DNA of 64,000 nt from Sporohalobacter salinus (GTDB lineage Bacteria > Bacillota > Halanaerobiia > Halobacteroidales > Acetohalobiaceae): the NCBI RefSeq assembly GCF_016908635.1, contig NZ_JAFBEG010000003.1:62001-126000 (forward strand), given 5' to 3'. The notes beneath the pieces are model-generated. The model was not told where the DNA came from. It saw only the letters and a list, made by a program, of their open reading frames with translations, and searched no databases. Below, one piece after another: positions 1 through 8,050 of this stretch (positions within the stretch are counted from its first letter, which is position 1; the number at the start of each line of letters is the position of its first letter). The position numbers were made by a program, and so were the translations under genes.

Positions 1-2
1 GG

Positions 3-488
3 ATTATTGCGGAAGTGTTATTAACTAATGGCTTAAATGATAATGATGAAAGATTAGAACCATATGTTACAGGAGAGAGGAATGATCAACCATATTTTAA
101 TTTTTATTTAGATTATTTTTTACCAGGTCAGCCTGCTTATGTTCCAATTGAATTACCTAATTCCAAAGAAATAATTAATTTAATACATGAATTAGGTGGA
201 GTAGCAATTCTTGCCCATCCTGGTTCAGCAATTGATTTGAGTGAGGATGAAGAATTACTAACTGAATTAGTCGAAAGTGGCTTGGATGGTATTGAAGCTT
301 ATAGTACTTATCATTCTCATGATGAAGATTTAGAGTTTGTTGATTGGGCTGTTGAAAAAAATATTTTAATTACAGCTGGTAGTGATTTCCACGGTCAGTT
401 AAAGCCCAAGATTGAGTTAGGAGGCATTCAAGGTAATAATGATTACAAATTAGTTAAAAACTTAAAGAAAAGAGCTGAAAAGTACTAG
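3..488 (+). CDS. PHP-domain phosphoesterase, C-terminal part (5' end outside window)
   Basis: The reading frame is already open at base 3 and codes upstream of the first possible start (GTG at 15), so this is the 3' end of a longer gene. The fragment carries the last metal-binding motifs of a PHP domain: an AILAHPG segment near residue 67 and a GSDFHG segment near residue 125. PHP proteins of this type are metal-dependent phosphoesterases acting on nucleotides or RNA ends (YciV/RNase AM-like), but the exact substrate cannot be told from this half. It ends 31 bases before trkH and may be cotranscribed with it. Confidence 0.85.
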   Translation: MIAEVLLTNGLNDNDERLEPYVTGERNDQPYFNFYLDYFLPGQPAYVPIELPNSKEIINLIHELGGVAILAHPGSAIDLSEDEELLTELVESGLDGIEAYSTYHSHDEDLEFVDWAVEKNILITAGSDFHGQLKPKIELGGIQGNNDYKLVKNLKKRAEKY

Positions 489-519
489 TAATAAGAGTAG
501 GTTTGAAGGGAGTAGTCTG

Positions 520-2010
520 GTGATGAGATTTAATAAAAAAAATCATGTTATTCTTTATTTGCTAGGATCTTTATTGCTGATTTTGAGTGCTATGTTTACT
601 CTTCCATTATTAGTGTCTTTTATTTATCGAGAGGGACTAGTTATATATAAATCATTTTTATTGCCAGCTTTGTTATCATTAGGATTAGGGATTATATTAA
701 CAAAAATTGATTATAATCAACGACAGTTAAATTTGACTACTAGTATGATAGTTTGTGGTTTAGGGTGGATAATTTTTTCTATAATTGGATCTATCCCCTT
801 TCAACTTGGATTGAATAAAAGTTTTATTGATGCTTTGTTTGAATCAGTGAGTGGTTTTACCACCACTGGAATTACTGTTTTTCAAAATTTACAGCAGATG
901 CCAAAATCAATTTTATTTTGGCGAAGTCTAATCCAGTGGTTTGGAGGATTAGGAATTCTGACTTTCTTTTTAGTAATTACTTTTCGTAGTGAAGGTGGAA
1001 TTTGGCAGTTATTTACTGCTGAGAGCCATAAAATAAGTACTTCTCGTCCAGTACCTAATGTTTTTAAAACAATTAAGATTTTGTGGAGTATTTATGCTAG
1101 TTTTACTCTTTTAGAGATCTTATTATTGACTTTTTTTCAGGTATCATTTTATGATGCAGTGATTCATAGTTTAACTACTTTATCTACAGGAGGATTTTCT
1201 AATTATGATAGTAGCATTGGATATTTTCAGCAGATTGGCCATCCGTTTTATCCTGTAATAGAGTATATTATTATTTTCTTTATGTTTTTGGGAGGAATGA
1301 ATTTTTTATTACATTTTAAATTACTAACAGGCAAAATAGAAGATGTAATTACGAATTTGGAATTAAGATATTTTTTAGGTTTAATTGTAGCAGGGACATT
1401 AATAATTTTAATTCCTATGACGATAAATAACAGTAATATTTCATTAATAAATTTTGAAGCTAATTTTAGGACTACTTTATTTCAAGTGATGTCAATTATT
1501 ACTACTACTGGTTATGGAACGAAAAGTATAGGATCTAGCTTTTTTTCGGCAGTAGCAAAACAATTATTCTTATTTTTTATGTTAGTAGGTGGGTGTGTAG
1601 GTTCTACAGCAGGAGGTTTTAAGGTTATTAGAATAGTTATTTTAAATAAATTATTTAGTCGCGAAATAAAAAAGATATATTTACCTAAACGAGCTGTTCT
1701 ACCAGTTAAGTTAAATAAAAAGATTATTAAGAATAATGAGGTAATGAAGGTTGCTGCTTTGTTTTTTGGTTGGCTTGCTTTAATTTTAGTAGGAAGCGGT
1801 ATTACTGCTTTATTTTCTGATTTATCGGCTTTTCAGGCTATGTCAGGAATGTTCTCAGCGGTGGGGAATATAGGTCCTTTCTATTTTAGTGTAGATAAGA
1901 TGGTTTCTTTATCACCAGTAATAAAGTTGACTTATATTCTAGGAATGTTGGCAGGAAGATTAGAGATACTTCCTGTTTTTATATTATTTACTAGAGAAGG
2001 TTGGAAATAG
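520..2010 (+). CDS. trkH: TrkH/KtrB-family potassium channel subunit
   Basis: This is the ion-conducting membrane subunit of a Trk/Ktr K+ uptake system. About ten hydrophobic helices and four pore loops are visible, with filter sequences near residues 113-118 (TTTGIT), 222-226 (STGGF), 328-333 (TTGYGT) and 447-453 (SAVGNIGP). Length (496 aa) is normal for the family. A GAAGGGAG ribosome site precedes tandem GTG (520) and ATG (523) starts; either could be used. The next gene, 12 bases downstream, encodes the cytoplasmic gating partner. In a halophile this pair would serve K+ accumulation for osmotic balance (inference). Confidence 0.96.
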   Translation: MMRFNKKNHVILYLLGSLLLILSAMFTLPLLVSFIYREGLVIYKSFLLPALLSLGLGIILTKIDYNQRQLNLTTSMIVCGLGWIIFSIIGSIPFQLGLNKSFIDALFESVSGFTTTGITVFQNLQQMPKSILFWRSLIQWFGGLGILTFFLVITFRSEGGIWQLFTAESHKISTSRPVPNVFKTIKILWSIYASFTLLEILLLTFFQVSFYDAVIHSLTTLSTGGFSNYDSSIGYFQQIGHPFYPVIEYIIIFFMFLGGMNFLLHFKLLTGKIEDVITNLELRYFLGLIVAGTLIILIPMTINNSNISLINFEANFRTTLFQVMSIITTTGYGTKSIGSSFFSAVAKQLFLFFMLVGGCVGSTAGGFKVIRIVILNKLFSREIKKIYLPKRAVLPVKLNKKIIKNNEVMKVAALFFGWLALILVGSGITALFSDLSAFQAMSGMFSAVGNIGPFYFSVDKMVSLSPVIKLTYILGMLAGRLEILPVFILFTREGWK

Positions 2011-2022
2011 GAGGGATAAGTA

Positions 2023-2697
2023 ATGTATATTATTATTGCTGGCGGGGGTGTAGTTGGTCGCAACTTAACTAAAAAGTTAGTAGATAATCATGATGTAGTG
2101 GTAATAGATATGAATCGAGAGATATGTGAAAGAATATATTCTCAATTTGGAGCAGTAAGTATTCAAGGAAATGCTACTAAAATTGGTGTGTTGCAGGAAG
2201 CAGGAATTGAAAAGTGTGATGTAGCAGTAGGGGTAATGAGTAGTGATGCAGATAATCTTGCTTTTTCTCTATTAGCTAAAAATTTCGGAATTGAAAAAAT
2301 ATTAGTTCGTATGAGAGAACCTGAATATAGAAATGCTTATAAATTAGCTGGTGCTACTAATATAGCCGGTGTAATGGAATTAATGGTGGAGAGATTTGTT
2401 ACAGATATAGAACAGCCTGATATTCGAAAGGTTATTTCATTACGGAATGGAAAAGCTGAGGTTTCGATTATTACTATTCCTGAAGATGCCAAATATTCTG
2501 GTTGGAGTATATCAGAAATTACAGCTAATAAAGATTTCCCTGAGAAATGTGTAATAGCTGGTATTTTTGATCAAAAATCCGACAAGTTGATTATTCCGCG
2601 AGGTAATAAGGAGATATACAGTAATAATCAGATTTTTTTAGTAGGTACTCGTGAAAATATTAGACATGCAGCTAATTTTTTAATGGATACTAAGTAA
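2023..2697 (+). CDS. trkA: TrkA/KtrA-type K+ uptake regulatory subunit
   Basis: This is the cytoplasmic nucleotide-binding subunit that gates the TrkH channel. The N-terminus is a Rossmann-type RCK_N domain with a GGGVVG dinucleotide loop near residue 8 and an acidic residue at the end of beta-2 (VVVIDMN, near 29). The C-terminal third is a TrkA_C domain. At 224 aa it has one RCK unit, like KtrA, not the duplicated unit of enterobacterial TrkA. It begins 12 bases after trkH with an AGGAGGG site, so the two form an operon. Confidence 0.95.
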   Translation: MYIIIAGGGVVGRNLTKKLVDNHDVVVIDMNREICERIYSQFGAVSIQGNATKIGVLQEAGIEKCDVAVGVMSSDADNLAFSLLAKNFGIEKILVRMREPEYRNAYKLAGATNIAGVMELMVERFVTDIEQPDIRKVISLRNGKAEVSIITIPEDAKYSGWSISEITANKDFPEKCVIAGIFDQKSDKLIIPRGNKEIYSNNQIFLVGTRENIRHAANFLMDTK

Positions 2698-2810
2698 TAT
2701 AATGATTATTATATGCTAGATTTCATTTTAAATGATAAAGGCAATTAAATGAGTAACTTTCAAAACTTAATGTTGGTTTAAAAATAAATAAATTTTATAT
2801 AGATTTATTA

Positions 2811-2840
2811 TTGACAAACCTATGGTTGTTCTGTTAGAAT
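2811..2840 (+). promoter_or_regulatory. Sigma-A promoter of the SAM riboswitch/metF unit
   Basis: TTGACA at 2811-2816 and TAGAAT at 2835-2840 are separated by 18 bases. They lie about 35 bases upstream of the riboswitch aptamer, which fits a leader start near 2847. Confidence 0.75.
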
Positions 2841-2876
2841 GAATAGCAAGTTATTAAAAACTAAAATATAATACGG

Positions 2877-2990
2877 ATCTCTTATTAAGAGAGGCGGAGG
2901 GACTGGCCCGATGAAGCCCAGCAACCACTCTGATTTTGATCAGGGAAAGGTGCTAAATCCTGCAGGACAAATTGTTCTGATAGATGAGAG
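2877..2990 (+). promoter_or_regulatory. SAM-I (S-box) riboswitch aptamer
   Basis: The element has the conserved S-box layout. CTCTTAT at the 5' side pairs with ATGAGAG at 2984-2990 to close P1. The conserved core GAGGGACTGGCCCGATGAAGC, CAGCAACC and GGTGCTAAATCC is present in order. SAM binding is known to favour the downstream terminator and so shut off methionine/one-carbon genes. The next gene is a methylenetetrahydrofolate reductase, which agrees with that role. Confidence 0.97.
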
Positions 2991-3001
2991 GAGTTATAAA
3001 T

Positions 3002-3035
3002 AACCCCTTCTGCATTTGTCAGAAGGGGTTTTCTT
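3002..3035 (+). terminator. Riboswitch expression-platform terminator
   Basis: An 11-bp stem (AACCCCTTCTG paired with CAGAAGGGGTT) with a 7-base loop is followed by TTCTTT. It lies directly after the SAM-I aptamer and before the metF ribosome site, as expected for transcriptional attenuation. Confidence 0.93.
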
Positions 3036-3098
3036 TATATGATTATTTAATTTTTAAGTAAATATGAGTAGCTATAATTTAAGGAGGAGATTTTAGAG

Positions 3099-4664
3099 AT
3101 GGTTCAGAGTTCATTAACAGAGTCTATTACTAATAAAGATGATTTTACAGTAACTTGGGAGTTAGTTCCAGGTCGAGGAGCAAAAGAATCAAAGCAGGAA
3201 AAAATTTTTATTAATGCAGAAAAAGCTGCTAACAGTGACAAAGTAGATGGGGTAACTCTAACTGAAAATCCCGGTGGGAATCCTGCTATTTCGGCAGAAT
3301 ATTTAGGGATGAGAGTTAAAGAATTAGGGATTGATCCAATGGCCCATTTTACATGTAAAGATAAGAATCGAAATCAGATGGAAAGTTTTCTATATTCTTT
3401 AGAACGCGAGGGTGTATCAAATATTTTAGTAATGACTGGAGATTATCCAGGAGGAGGCTATAAAGGAAGTTCTAAACCAGTCTATGATTTAGATCCTACA
3501 CAGATTTTGGATTTAATTACTGATTTAAATGAGGGTTTGGAGTATGAAAATCATTTTGGGCGAACAATAGGCTTAAAAGAAACACATTTTTTTCCGGGAG
3601 TAGTAGTTTCTCCATTTAAAAGATTAGAGTCAGAGCAGATGGTTCAGTATTATAAGTTGAAGAAAAAAATTGAAAAAGGAGCTAAATTTATTATTTCGCA
3701 GCTTGGTTATGATGTTCGTAAATTCCATGAATTAATTCAATTTATAAAGATGAATGATTGGGATATTCCAGTTATCGGAAATATTTTCGTTTTATCCTAC
3801 GGTATAGGGCGGGCTATGAATGCTAACAGAATTCCCGGTTGTGTAGTAACTGATGATCTAGTAGAACAACTGGCTAGGGAGAAAAAAGCAGATGATAATG
3901 GAAAACATACACGTTTAATGAGAGCAGCTAAAATGTATGCTTTTATGAAAGGAATGGGATATGATGGAGTACATTTAGGTGGGCATGGTTTAGACTATGA
4001 AGAGTTAGAGTTCATTATAGAAAAAGGAGAAGAGCTAACCCCTAATTGGCGTGACTATATACATGAGTTTGATTTTCCAATTAAAGATGGTTTTTATTAT
4101 TTTGAAAAAGATGAAGAAACTGGCTTAAATACTGATAGACCTGCTGAAAGAAAGTCTAAACCGAAAAAAGAAACTGTCTATAGTATGTTTAGAATTGGAC
4201 ATAGTTTAATTTTTGACCCAGATGGATCTTTCTTTGGTCCAATGCAATCAATTTGTAGTTTGACAGATGACGGAGTTTTAGAAGACCCCTTCGACTTTAT
4301 GGAACGGGTAATTAAGACTATTACTAATGAATGTCAGGGATGTGGAGATTGTGCATTAACTGATTTAGCCTATTTATGTCCAATGTCACAATGTCCTAAA
4401 AATCAGCGGAATGGTGCTTGTGGTGGTAGTAAAGATGGTTGGTGTGAGATATATCCTAACGAGCAGAAATGTCTTTATGTGAGGGTTTATAATCGATTGA
4501 AGGCTTATGAAGAAGAAGAAAAGTTAAGAGATAACTGGGTTCCACCGGTTGATTGGGATTTAACCCATAAATCATCTTGGCTTAATTACTTTTTGGGTAG
4601 AGATCATACGGCTAATAAGATCGGGATTACTCTTCCAGATAACTCAGAAAACAAAGAAGCTTAG
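3099..4664 (+). CDS. metF: Methylenetetrahydrofolate reductase fused to MTHFR_C Cys-rich domain
   Basis: Residues about 15-330 match the MetF TIM-barrel family, which reduces 5,10-methylene-THF to 5-methyl-THF for methionine synthesis or the methyl branch of the Wood-Ljungdahl pathway. From about residue 385 a Cys-rich segment follows (CQGCGDC, YLCPMSQC, GACGG, WCEIYP, KCLY). This is the MTHFR_C/MetV-like domain, a separate zinc-binding partner subunit in some acetogens. It follows a SAM-I riboswitch and a strong AAGGAGGAG site, so it is repressed when SAM is plentiful. A hairpin terminator follows; it looks monocistronic. Confidence 0.9.
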   Translation: MVQSSLTESITNKDDFTVTWELVPGRGAKESKQEKIFINAEKAANSDKVDGVTLTENPGGNPAISAEYLGMRVKELGIDPMAHFTCKDKNRNQMESFLYSLEREGVSNILVMTGDYPGGGYKGSSKPVYDLDPTQILDLITDLNEGLEYENHFGRTIGLKETHFFPGVVVSPFKRLESEQMVQYYKLKKKIEKGAKFIISQLGYDVRKFHELIQFIKMNDWDIPVIGNIFVLSYGIGRAMNANRIPGCVVTDDLVEQLAREKKADDNGKHTRLMRAAKMYAFMKGMGYDGVHLGGHGLDYEELEFIIEKGEELTPNWRDYIHEFDFPIKDGFYYFEKDEETGLNTDRPAERKSKPKKETVYSMFRIGHSLIFDPDGSFFGPMQSICSLTDDGVLEDPFDFMERVIKTITNECQGCGDCALTDLAYLCPMSQCPKNQRNGACGGSKDGWCEIYPNEQKCLYVRVYNRLKAYEEEEKLRDNWVPPVDWDLTHKSSWLNYFLGRDHTANKIGITLPDNSENKEA

Positions 4665-4679
4665 AATTATTTTACGGAT

Positions 4680-4725
4680 AAAGCTCTATTCTGATATAAA
4701 CTTACCATTCAGGATAGAGCTTTTA
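4680..4725 (+). terminator. Rho-independent terminator after metF
   Basis: AAAGCTCTATTCTGA pairs with TCAGGATAGAGCTTT (one mismatch or bulge) around an AT-rich loop and is followed by a T-rich tract. Confidence 0.88.
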
Positions 4726-4756
4726 TTATATTTTATCTAGTTTTAATGGATTTTTC

Positions 4757-4785
4757 TTGAGAGATGGTAAGGATTATTATATCAT
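4757..4785 (+). promoter_or_regulatory. Possible sigma-A promoter of nadD operon
   Basis: TTGAGA at 4757-4762 and TATCAT at 4780-4785 have a 17-base spacer. They lie in the gap between the metF terminator and nadD. The hexamers deviate from consensus, so the call is moderate. Confidence 0.5.
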
Positions 4786-4824
4786 TTATATTAGAGGTAT
4801 TAATAGTTATAGGGGATGAGATTG

Positions 4825-5451
4825 ATGCTAGATAATTTAATAGAAGAAGACATTAATCGATTGGGGATTATGGGGGGGACTTTTGATCCAATTCATAACG
4901 GCCATTTAGTTACTGCTGAAGCAGCTGCTTATCAATATGATCTTGATAAAGTTGTTTTTGTACCTTCAGCTAATCCTCCTCATAAAACAGAACAGGAGAT
5001 TACTGATGCTGAAGATCGGTATATTATGATTATTTTAGCTACTATGAATAATTCTAAGTTTGGTGTTTCTCGTTTAGAAATAGAAAGGGGAGGTTTATCT
5101 TATACTATAGATACAGTCCAGACTTTTAAAAAGGCATTAGATAATGTTGAATTGTATTTTATTACCGGGGCTGATGCTATTTTAGAGATATTTACTTGGA
5201 GGAAAGCTGAGAAACTATTTCAGGAATGTAAATTCATTGCTGCTACAAGACCAGGATATTCTCTATCTAAGTTACAAGGAGGAATTTATGAAGAATATAA
5301 AGATAAGATATTTCAATTAAAGATTCCTGGCTTAGCCATTTCTTCAACGGATATTCGAAAGAGAGTAAAAGCAGGAAGACCGATTAAGTATCAATTACCA
5401 AATACAGTAGAAGCTTATATTAAGCAGGGAAAGTTCTATCAAGAAAGATAA
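4825..5451 (+). CDS. nadD: Nicotinate-nucleotide adenylyltransferase
   Basis: NadD transfers AMP from ATP to nicotinate mononucleotide, giving deamido-NAD in NAD synthesis. The nucleotidyltransferase signature GGTFDPIHNGH lies near the N-terminus and the second motif ISSTDIR near the C-terminus. Start choice: ATG at 4825 sits 9 bases after the AGGGG site; an in-frame ATG at 4816 overlaps that site and is unlikely. About 208 aa, normal size. It heads the conserved nadD-yqeK-LCP-rsfS cluster, and yqeK follows after 11 bases. Confidence 0.95.
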   Translation: MLDNLIEEDINRLGIMGGTFDPIHNGHLVTAEAAAYQYDLDKVVFVPSANPPHKTEQEITDAEDRYIMIILATMNNSKFGVSRLEIERGGLSYTIDTVQTFKKALDNVELYFITGADAILEIFTWRKAEKLFQECKFIAATRPGYSLSKLQGGIYEEYKDKIFQLKIPGLAISSTDIRKRVKAGRPIKYQLPNTVEAYIKQGKFYQER

Positions 5452-5462
5452 GAGGTGGTTAG

Positions 5463-6029
5463 ATGATAGAAAAAAAGATGATTGAATTATTACAGGAGAT
5501 GATTTCACCAGATAGGTTGAAACATTCTTTAGCCGTTAGGGATGTAGCTATAGACTTAGCCAAAAAATATGGAATTGAAGTTAAAAAGGTTAGAATTGCT
5601 GGATTATTGCATGATTCTGCCAAAGGAATATCCAATGATAACCTATTGAAAATGGCAGAAGAGTTTGGTATAGTAATAGATGATGTGATAAGGTCAGTAC
5701 CAGGGTTATTACATGGGCCAATAGGAGCAGAGTTGGCTAAAAAAGAGTTTGGTATTGAAGATGAAGAAATATTGAATGCAATTAGAACTCATACTTTAGG
5801 TGCTGAAGAGATGACAATGTTAGAGAAAATTATCTTTATTGCTGATTATATAGAACCTAATCGTACTTGTGCAGGTTTGGATGAATTACGAAAGAAGGCA
5901 AGAGTTGATCTGGACCAGGCTATTAGAGTGGCTTGTGATCGTACTTTAAAGTATCACATAAGAAATGATGATTTGATACATCCACAGACGCTGGCTACCC
6001 GAAATGCTTTTCTTAGAAAGGGTGGATAG
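5463..6029 (+). CDS. yqeK: YqeK-type HD-domain Np4N hydrolase
   Basis: An HD-superfamily metal phosphohydrolase of 188 aa. The HD motif (LLHDSAKG) is near residue 50, with further His/Asp ligands in LLHGPIGA, RTHTLGA and FIADYIEP. Proteins of the YqeK family hydrolyse symmetrical diadenosine tetraphosphate in Firmicutes. The gene lies directly after nadD, the usual order, and ends 3 bases before the LCP gene, so translation is probably coupled. Confidence 0.92.
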   Translation: MIEKKMIELLQEMISPDRLKHSLAVRDVAIDLAKKYGIEVKKVRIAGLLHDSAKGISNDNLLKMAEEFGIVIDDVIRSVPGLLHGPIGAELAKKEFGIEDEEILNAIRTHTLGAEEMTMLEKIIFIADYIEPNRTCAGLDELRKKARVDLDQAIRVACDRTLKYHIRNDDLIHPQTLATRNAFLRKGG

Positions 6030-6031
6030 AT

Positions 6032-7297
6032 GTGGAAAAGTATAATAAATACGAGCGGCACCGAATAGAAAAGAAAAAAGAACAGCAAAAAAAGAGTACA
6101 AAGAAACGATTTATTTATAAACTTATAGCTTTAATGGTATTATTAAGTATTATTGCTAGCGTCGGTGTCTTTGTTTTTATGGAAGAAAGGGAATCTGAAG
6201 AGGATCCAAAACTGGCTAAAGATCCCCAACCGGCTCAGATGAACTTTCTTATATTAGGATCGGATGCTTCGGCTAAAGGAAGAACTAGAACTGATGTTAT
6301 AATGGTTGCTAGTCTTAATCTGGAAAGTGGGAAGTTAGGTCTTTTTTCTCTGCCGCGGGATACTAAGGTAGAGATTCCTGGTAAGGATGAAGACCATAAA
6401 TTAAATGCGGCGTATGCTTATGGAGGTCCTGAGTTAGTTGTTAAAACAGTAGAAAAATTGTTGAAAGTACCAATTGATTACTATGTAAATACTGATTTTG
6501 ATGGCTTTCGTGAAATAGTTGACACATTAGGTGGAGTTGAGGTTAATGTAGAGAAACGATTAAAATATATTGATCAAGCTGGTGGATTATATATTGATAT
6601 TCCTGCTGGTAGGCAGACTTTATTTGGTCAAGAAGCATTAGAATATATTAGGTTTAGGCATGATAAGTTAGGGGATATAGGTAGAATAAATAGACAGCAT
6701 AAATTCTTAAAAGCACTGCTTAAAAAGATTTATAATCCTAAAGTATTATTAGATGCTCCTGAATTATTAAGACATATTAAAGATAATGTAGAAACAGATT
6801 TGCCTTGGTTAGATAGCTTAAAAGTAGTTACTAAAGTAGTTAAAGTCCTTAAAGATTTAGATCAAAATAAAGTAGAGATGGTAACATTGCCAGGAAAAGC
6901 TGCGTACATCGATGGAATTAGTTACTGGATTCCTAATCAGATGTTGATGAATAGAGTAGTAGATAGTCTAATTAATAGTAAAGAATATATAGATAATTCT
7001 AAACTGGATATATTAGTCTTAAATGGTAATGGTAAACAAGGAGCCGCTCATCAAATAGAGGATTTATTGTCTAGTTCTGGTTATAATGTAGTTCAGGTTA
7101 GGAATGCTGATAATTTTAATTATGTCCAGACCTGGATTTATTTTAAATCTAAAGCTAGTAAAGAAGCTCAAGAATTGGCTAAATATCTTAAGGGAACTCC
7201 AGTTAAGTGGGATGATGTTGATGATAAGCAGGACTCAGATATTCAAAAAGAAGCTGATATTAAGATTATATTAGGAGAAAATTTTAATTACAGTTAA
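6032..7297 (+). CDS. LytR-CpsA-Psr (LCP) family cell-wall glycopolymer transferase
   Basis: LCP enzymes attach wall teichoic acid or other glycopolymers to peptidoglycan on the outer face of the membrane. A short basic cytoplasmic segment and one transmembrane helix (about 25-50) precede the LCP domain. Visible family residues are GRTRTDVIM, LPRDT, and the C-terminal YIRFRH...GDIGRINRQ segment. Residues about 325-400 form a LytR_C-type domain, giving the full 421 aa. The start is GTG at 6032, supported by AAAGGGTGG 7 bases upstream. It is the third gene of the nadD operon. Confidence 0.93.
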   Translation: MEKYNKYERHRIEKKKEQQKKSTKKRFIYKLIALMVLLSIIASVGVFVFMEERESEEDPKLAKDPQPAQMNFLILGSDASAKGRTRTDVIMVASLNLESGKLGLFSLPRDTKVEIPGKDEDHKLNAAYAYGGPELVVKTVEKLLKVPIDYYVNTDFDGFREIVDTLGGVEVNVEKRLKYIDQAGGLYIDIPAGRQTLFGQEALEYIRFRHDKLGDIGRINRQHKFLKALLKKIYNPKVLLDAPELLRHIKDNVETDLPWLDSLKVVTKVVKVLKDLDQNKVEMVTLPGKAAYIDGISYWIPNQMLMNRVVDSLINSKEYIDNSKLDILVLNGNGKQGAAHQIEDLLSSSGYNVVQVRNADNFNYVQTWIYFKSKASKEAQELAKYLKGTPVKWDDVDDKQDSDIQKEADIKIILGENFNYS

Positions 7298-7406
7298 GTT
7301 AATCTATCATTTTTTAAAGGAATTTTCTCTTTAGTAACGAATATTTTATATGAGAATGGGAAATTTTATTAAATATAGAGTTGGAATATAGGAGGCTAAA
7401 CTAGTA

Positions 7407-7754
7407 GTGATGGAAACTGAAAGATTAGCTGAGATGATTGCTGAGACAGCAGATGATAAGAAAGCGTTGGATATTACTATCTTAAATTTGCAAGGGATTT
7501 CTATTATAGCAGATTACTTTGTAATCTGTAGTGGAAAGACTGATATTCAGGTGAAGGCTATAGCTCGCGGAATTAATGAAAAATTAGCTGATGTTTCTGA
7601 GGTTGAATTGCAAAGAAAAGAAGGTATGGATGATGCTAAATGGGTATTACTTGACTATGCTGATATAATTGTCCATATTTTTCACCAACAAGAGCGTGAA
7701 TTTTATGATTTAGAACGATTGTGGGGCGATGCTGAAAGAGTAGATTGGCAGTAA
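7407..7754 (+). CDS. rsfS: Ribosomal silencing factor RsfS
   Basis: RsfS binds ribosomal protein L14 and prevents joining of the 30S and 50S subunits when nutrients are scarce. The 115-aa protein has the family pattern: LDITILNLQGIS followed by IADYFVICSGKTDIQV, then WVLLDYADIIVHIFH and the REFYDLERLWGDA end. The ribosome site GGAGG (7391-7395) serves GTG at 7407 or ATG at 7410. It is the usual last gene of the nadD-yqeK-LCP cluster, here 109 bases after the LCP gene. Confidence 0.95.
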   Translation: MMETERLAEMIAETADDKKALDITILNLQGISIIADYFVICSGKTDIQVKAIARGINEKLADVSEVELQRKEGMDDAKWVLLDYADIIVHIFHQQEREFYDLERLWGDAERVDWQ

Positions 7755-7763
7755 AAAAATCAC

Positions 7764-7792
7764 TTGACAAATTAAGTTAGATAAATTATAAT
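7764..7792 (+). promoter_or_regulatory. Consensus sigma-A promoter for tRNA-Ala
   Basis: TTGACA at 7764-7769, a 17-base spacer and TATAAT at 7787-7792 match the sigma-70/sigma-A consensus exactly. The tRNA starts 32 bases later. Confidence 0.9.
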
Positions 7793-7824
7793 ACTAACAG
7801 GTTAAAATAGAGTAAGTGATTTGT

Positions 7825-7899
7825 GGGGGTATAGCTCAGTGGGAGAGCGCTTGTCTGGCAGACAAGAGGTCGAGGGTTCAAGTCCCTCTATCTCCACCA
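7825..7899 (+). tRNA. tRNA-Ala (GGC anticodon)
   Basis: A full cloverleaf can be drawn: 7-bp acceptor GGGGGTA/TATCTCC, D-stem GCTC/GAGC, anticodon stem CTTGT/ACAAG with loop CTGGCAG, and T-arm GAGGG-TTCAAGT-CCCTC. The anticodon GGC is at 7857-7859. The acceptor has the G3-U70 wobble pair that is the alanine identity element. The CCA end is encoded (7897-7899). It stands alone between rsfS and leuS. Confidence 0.97.
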
Positions 7900-7939
7900 G
7901 AAATAATTTTTTATTTATAAATAAATGTTGCCCTGAAAT

Positions 7940-7990
7940 TCCTTGTCCTAGCAATGATGAGTAGTTGTTAGTGATGAGGATTTTTTAATA
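7940..7990 (+). terminator. Possible terminator after tRNA-Ala
   Basis: TCCT...CTAGCAA can pair with TTGTTAG...AGGA with an internal bulge, followed by TTTTTT. The stem is imperfect, so confidence is limited. No T-box features (no GGGTGG-type antiterminator sequence) were seen in front of leuS. Confidence 0.45.
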
Positions 7991-8050
7991 TTGAGCTAGC
8001 TTACTTATTAAGAGAAAGAATACTAAGAGAAGTTAAGAGGAGGAAAACAG

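Noticed and set aside
7900-8050. Possible T-box leader in front of leuS
   Set aside because: No conserved T-box sequence, specifier loop or antiterminator could be found; only an imperfect hairpin with T-run is present.
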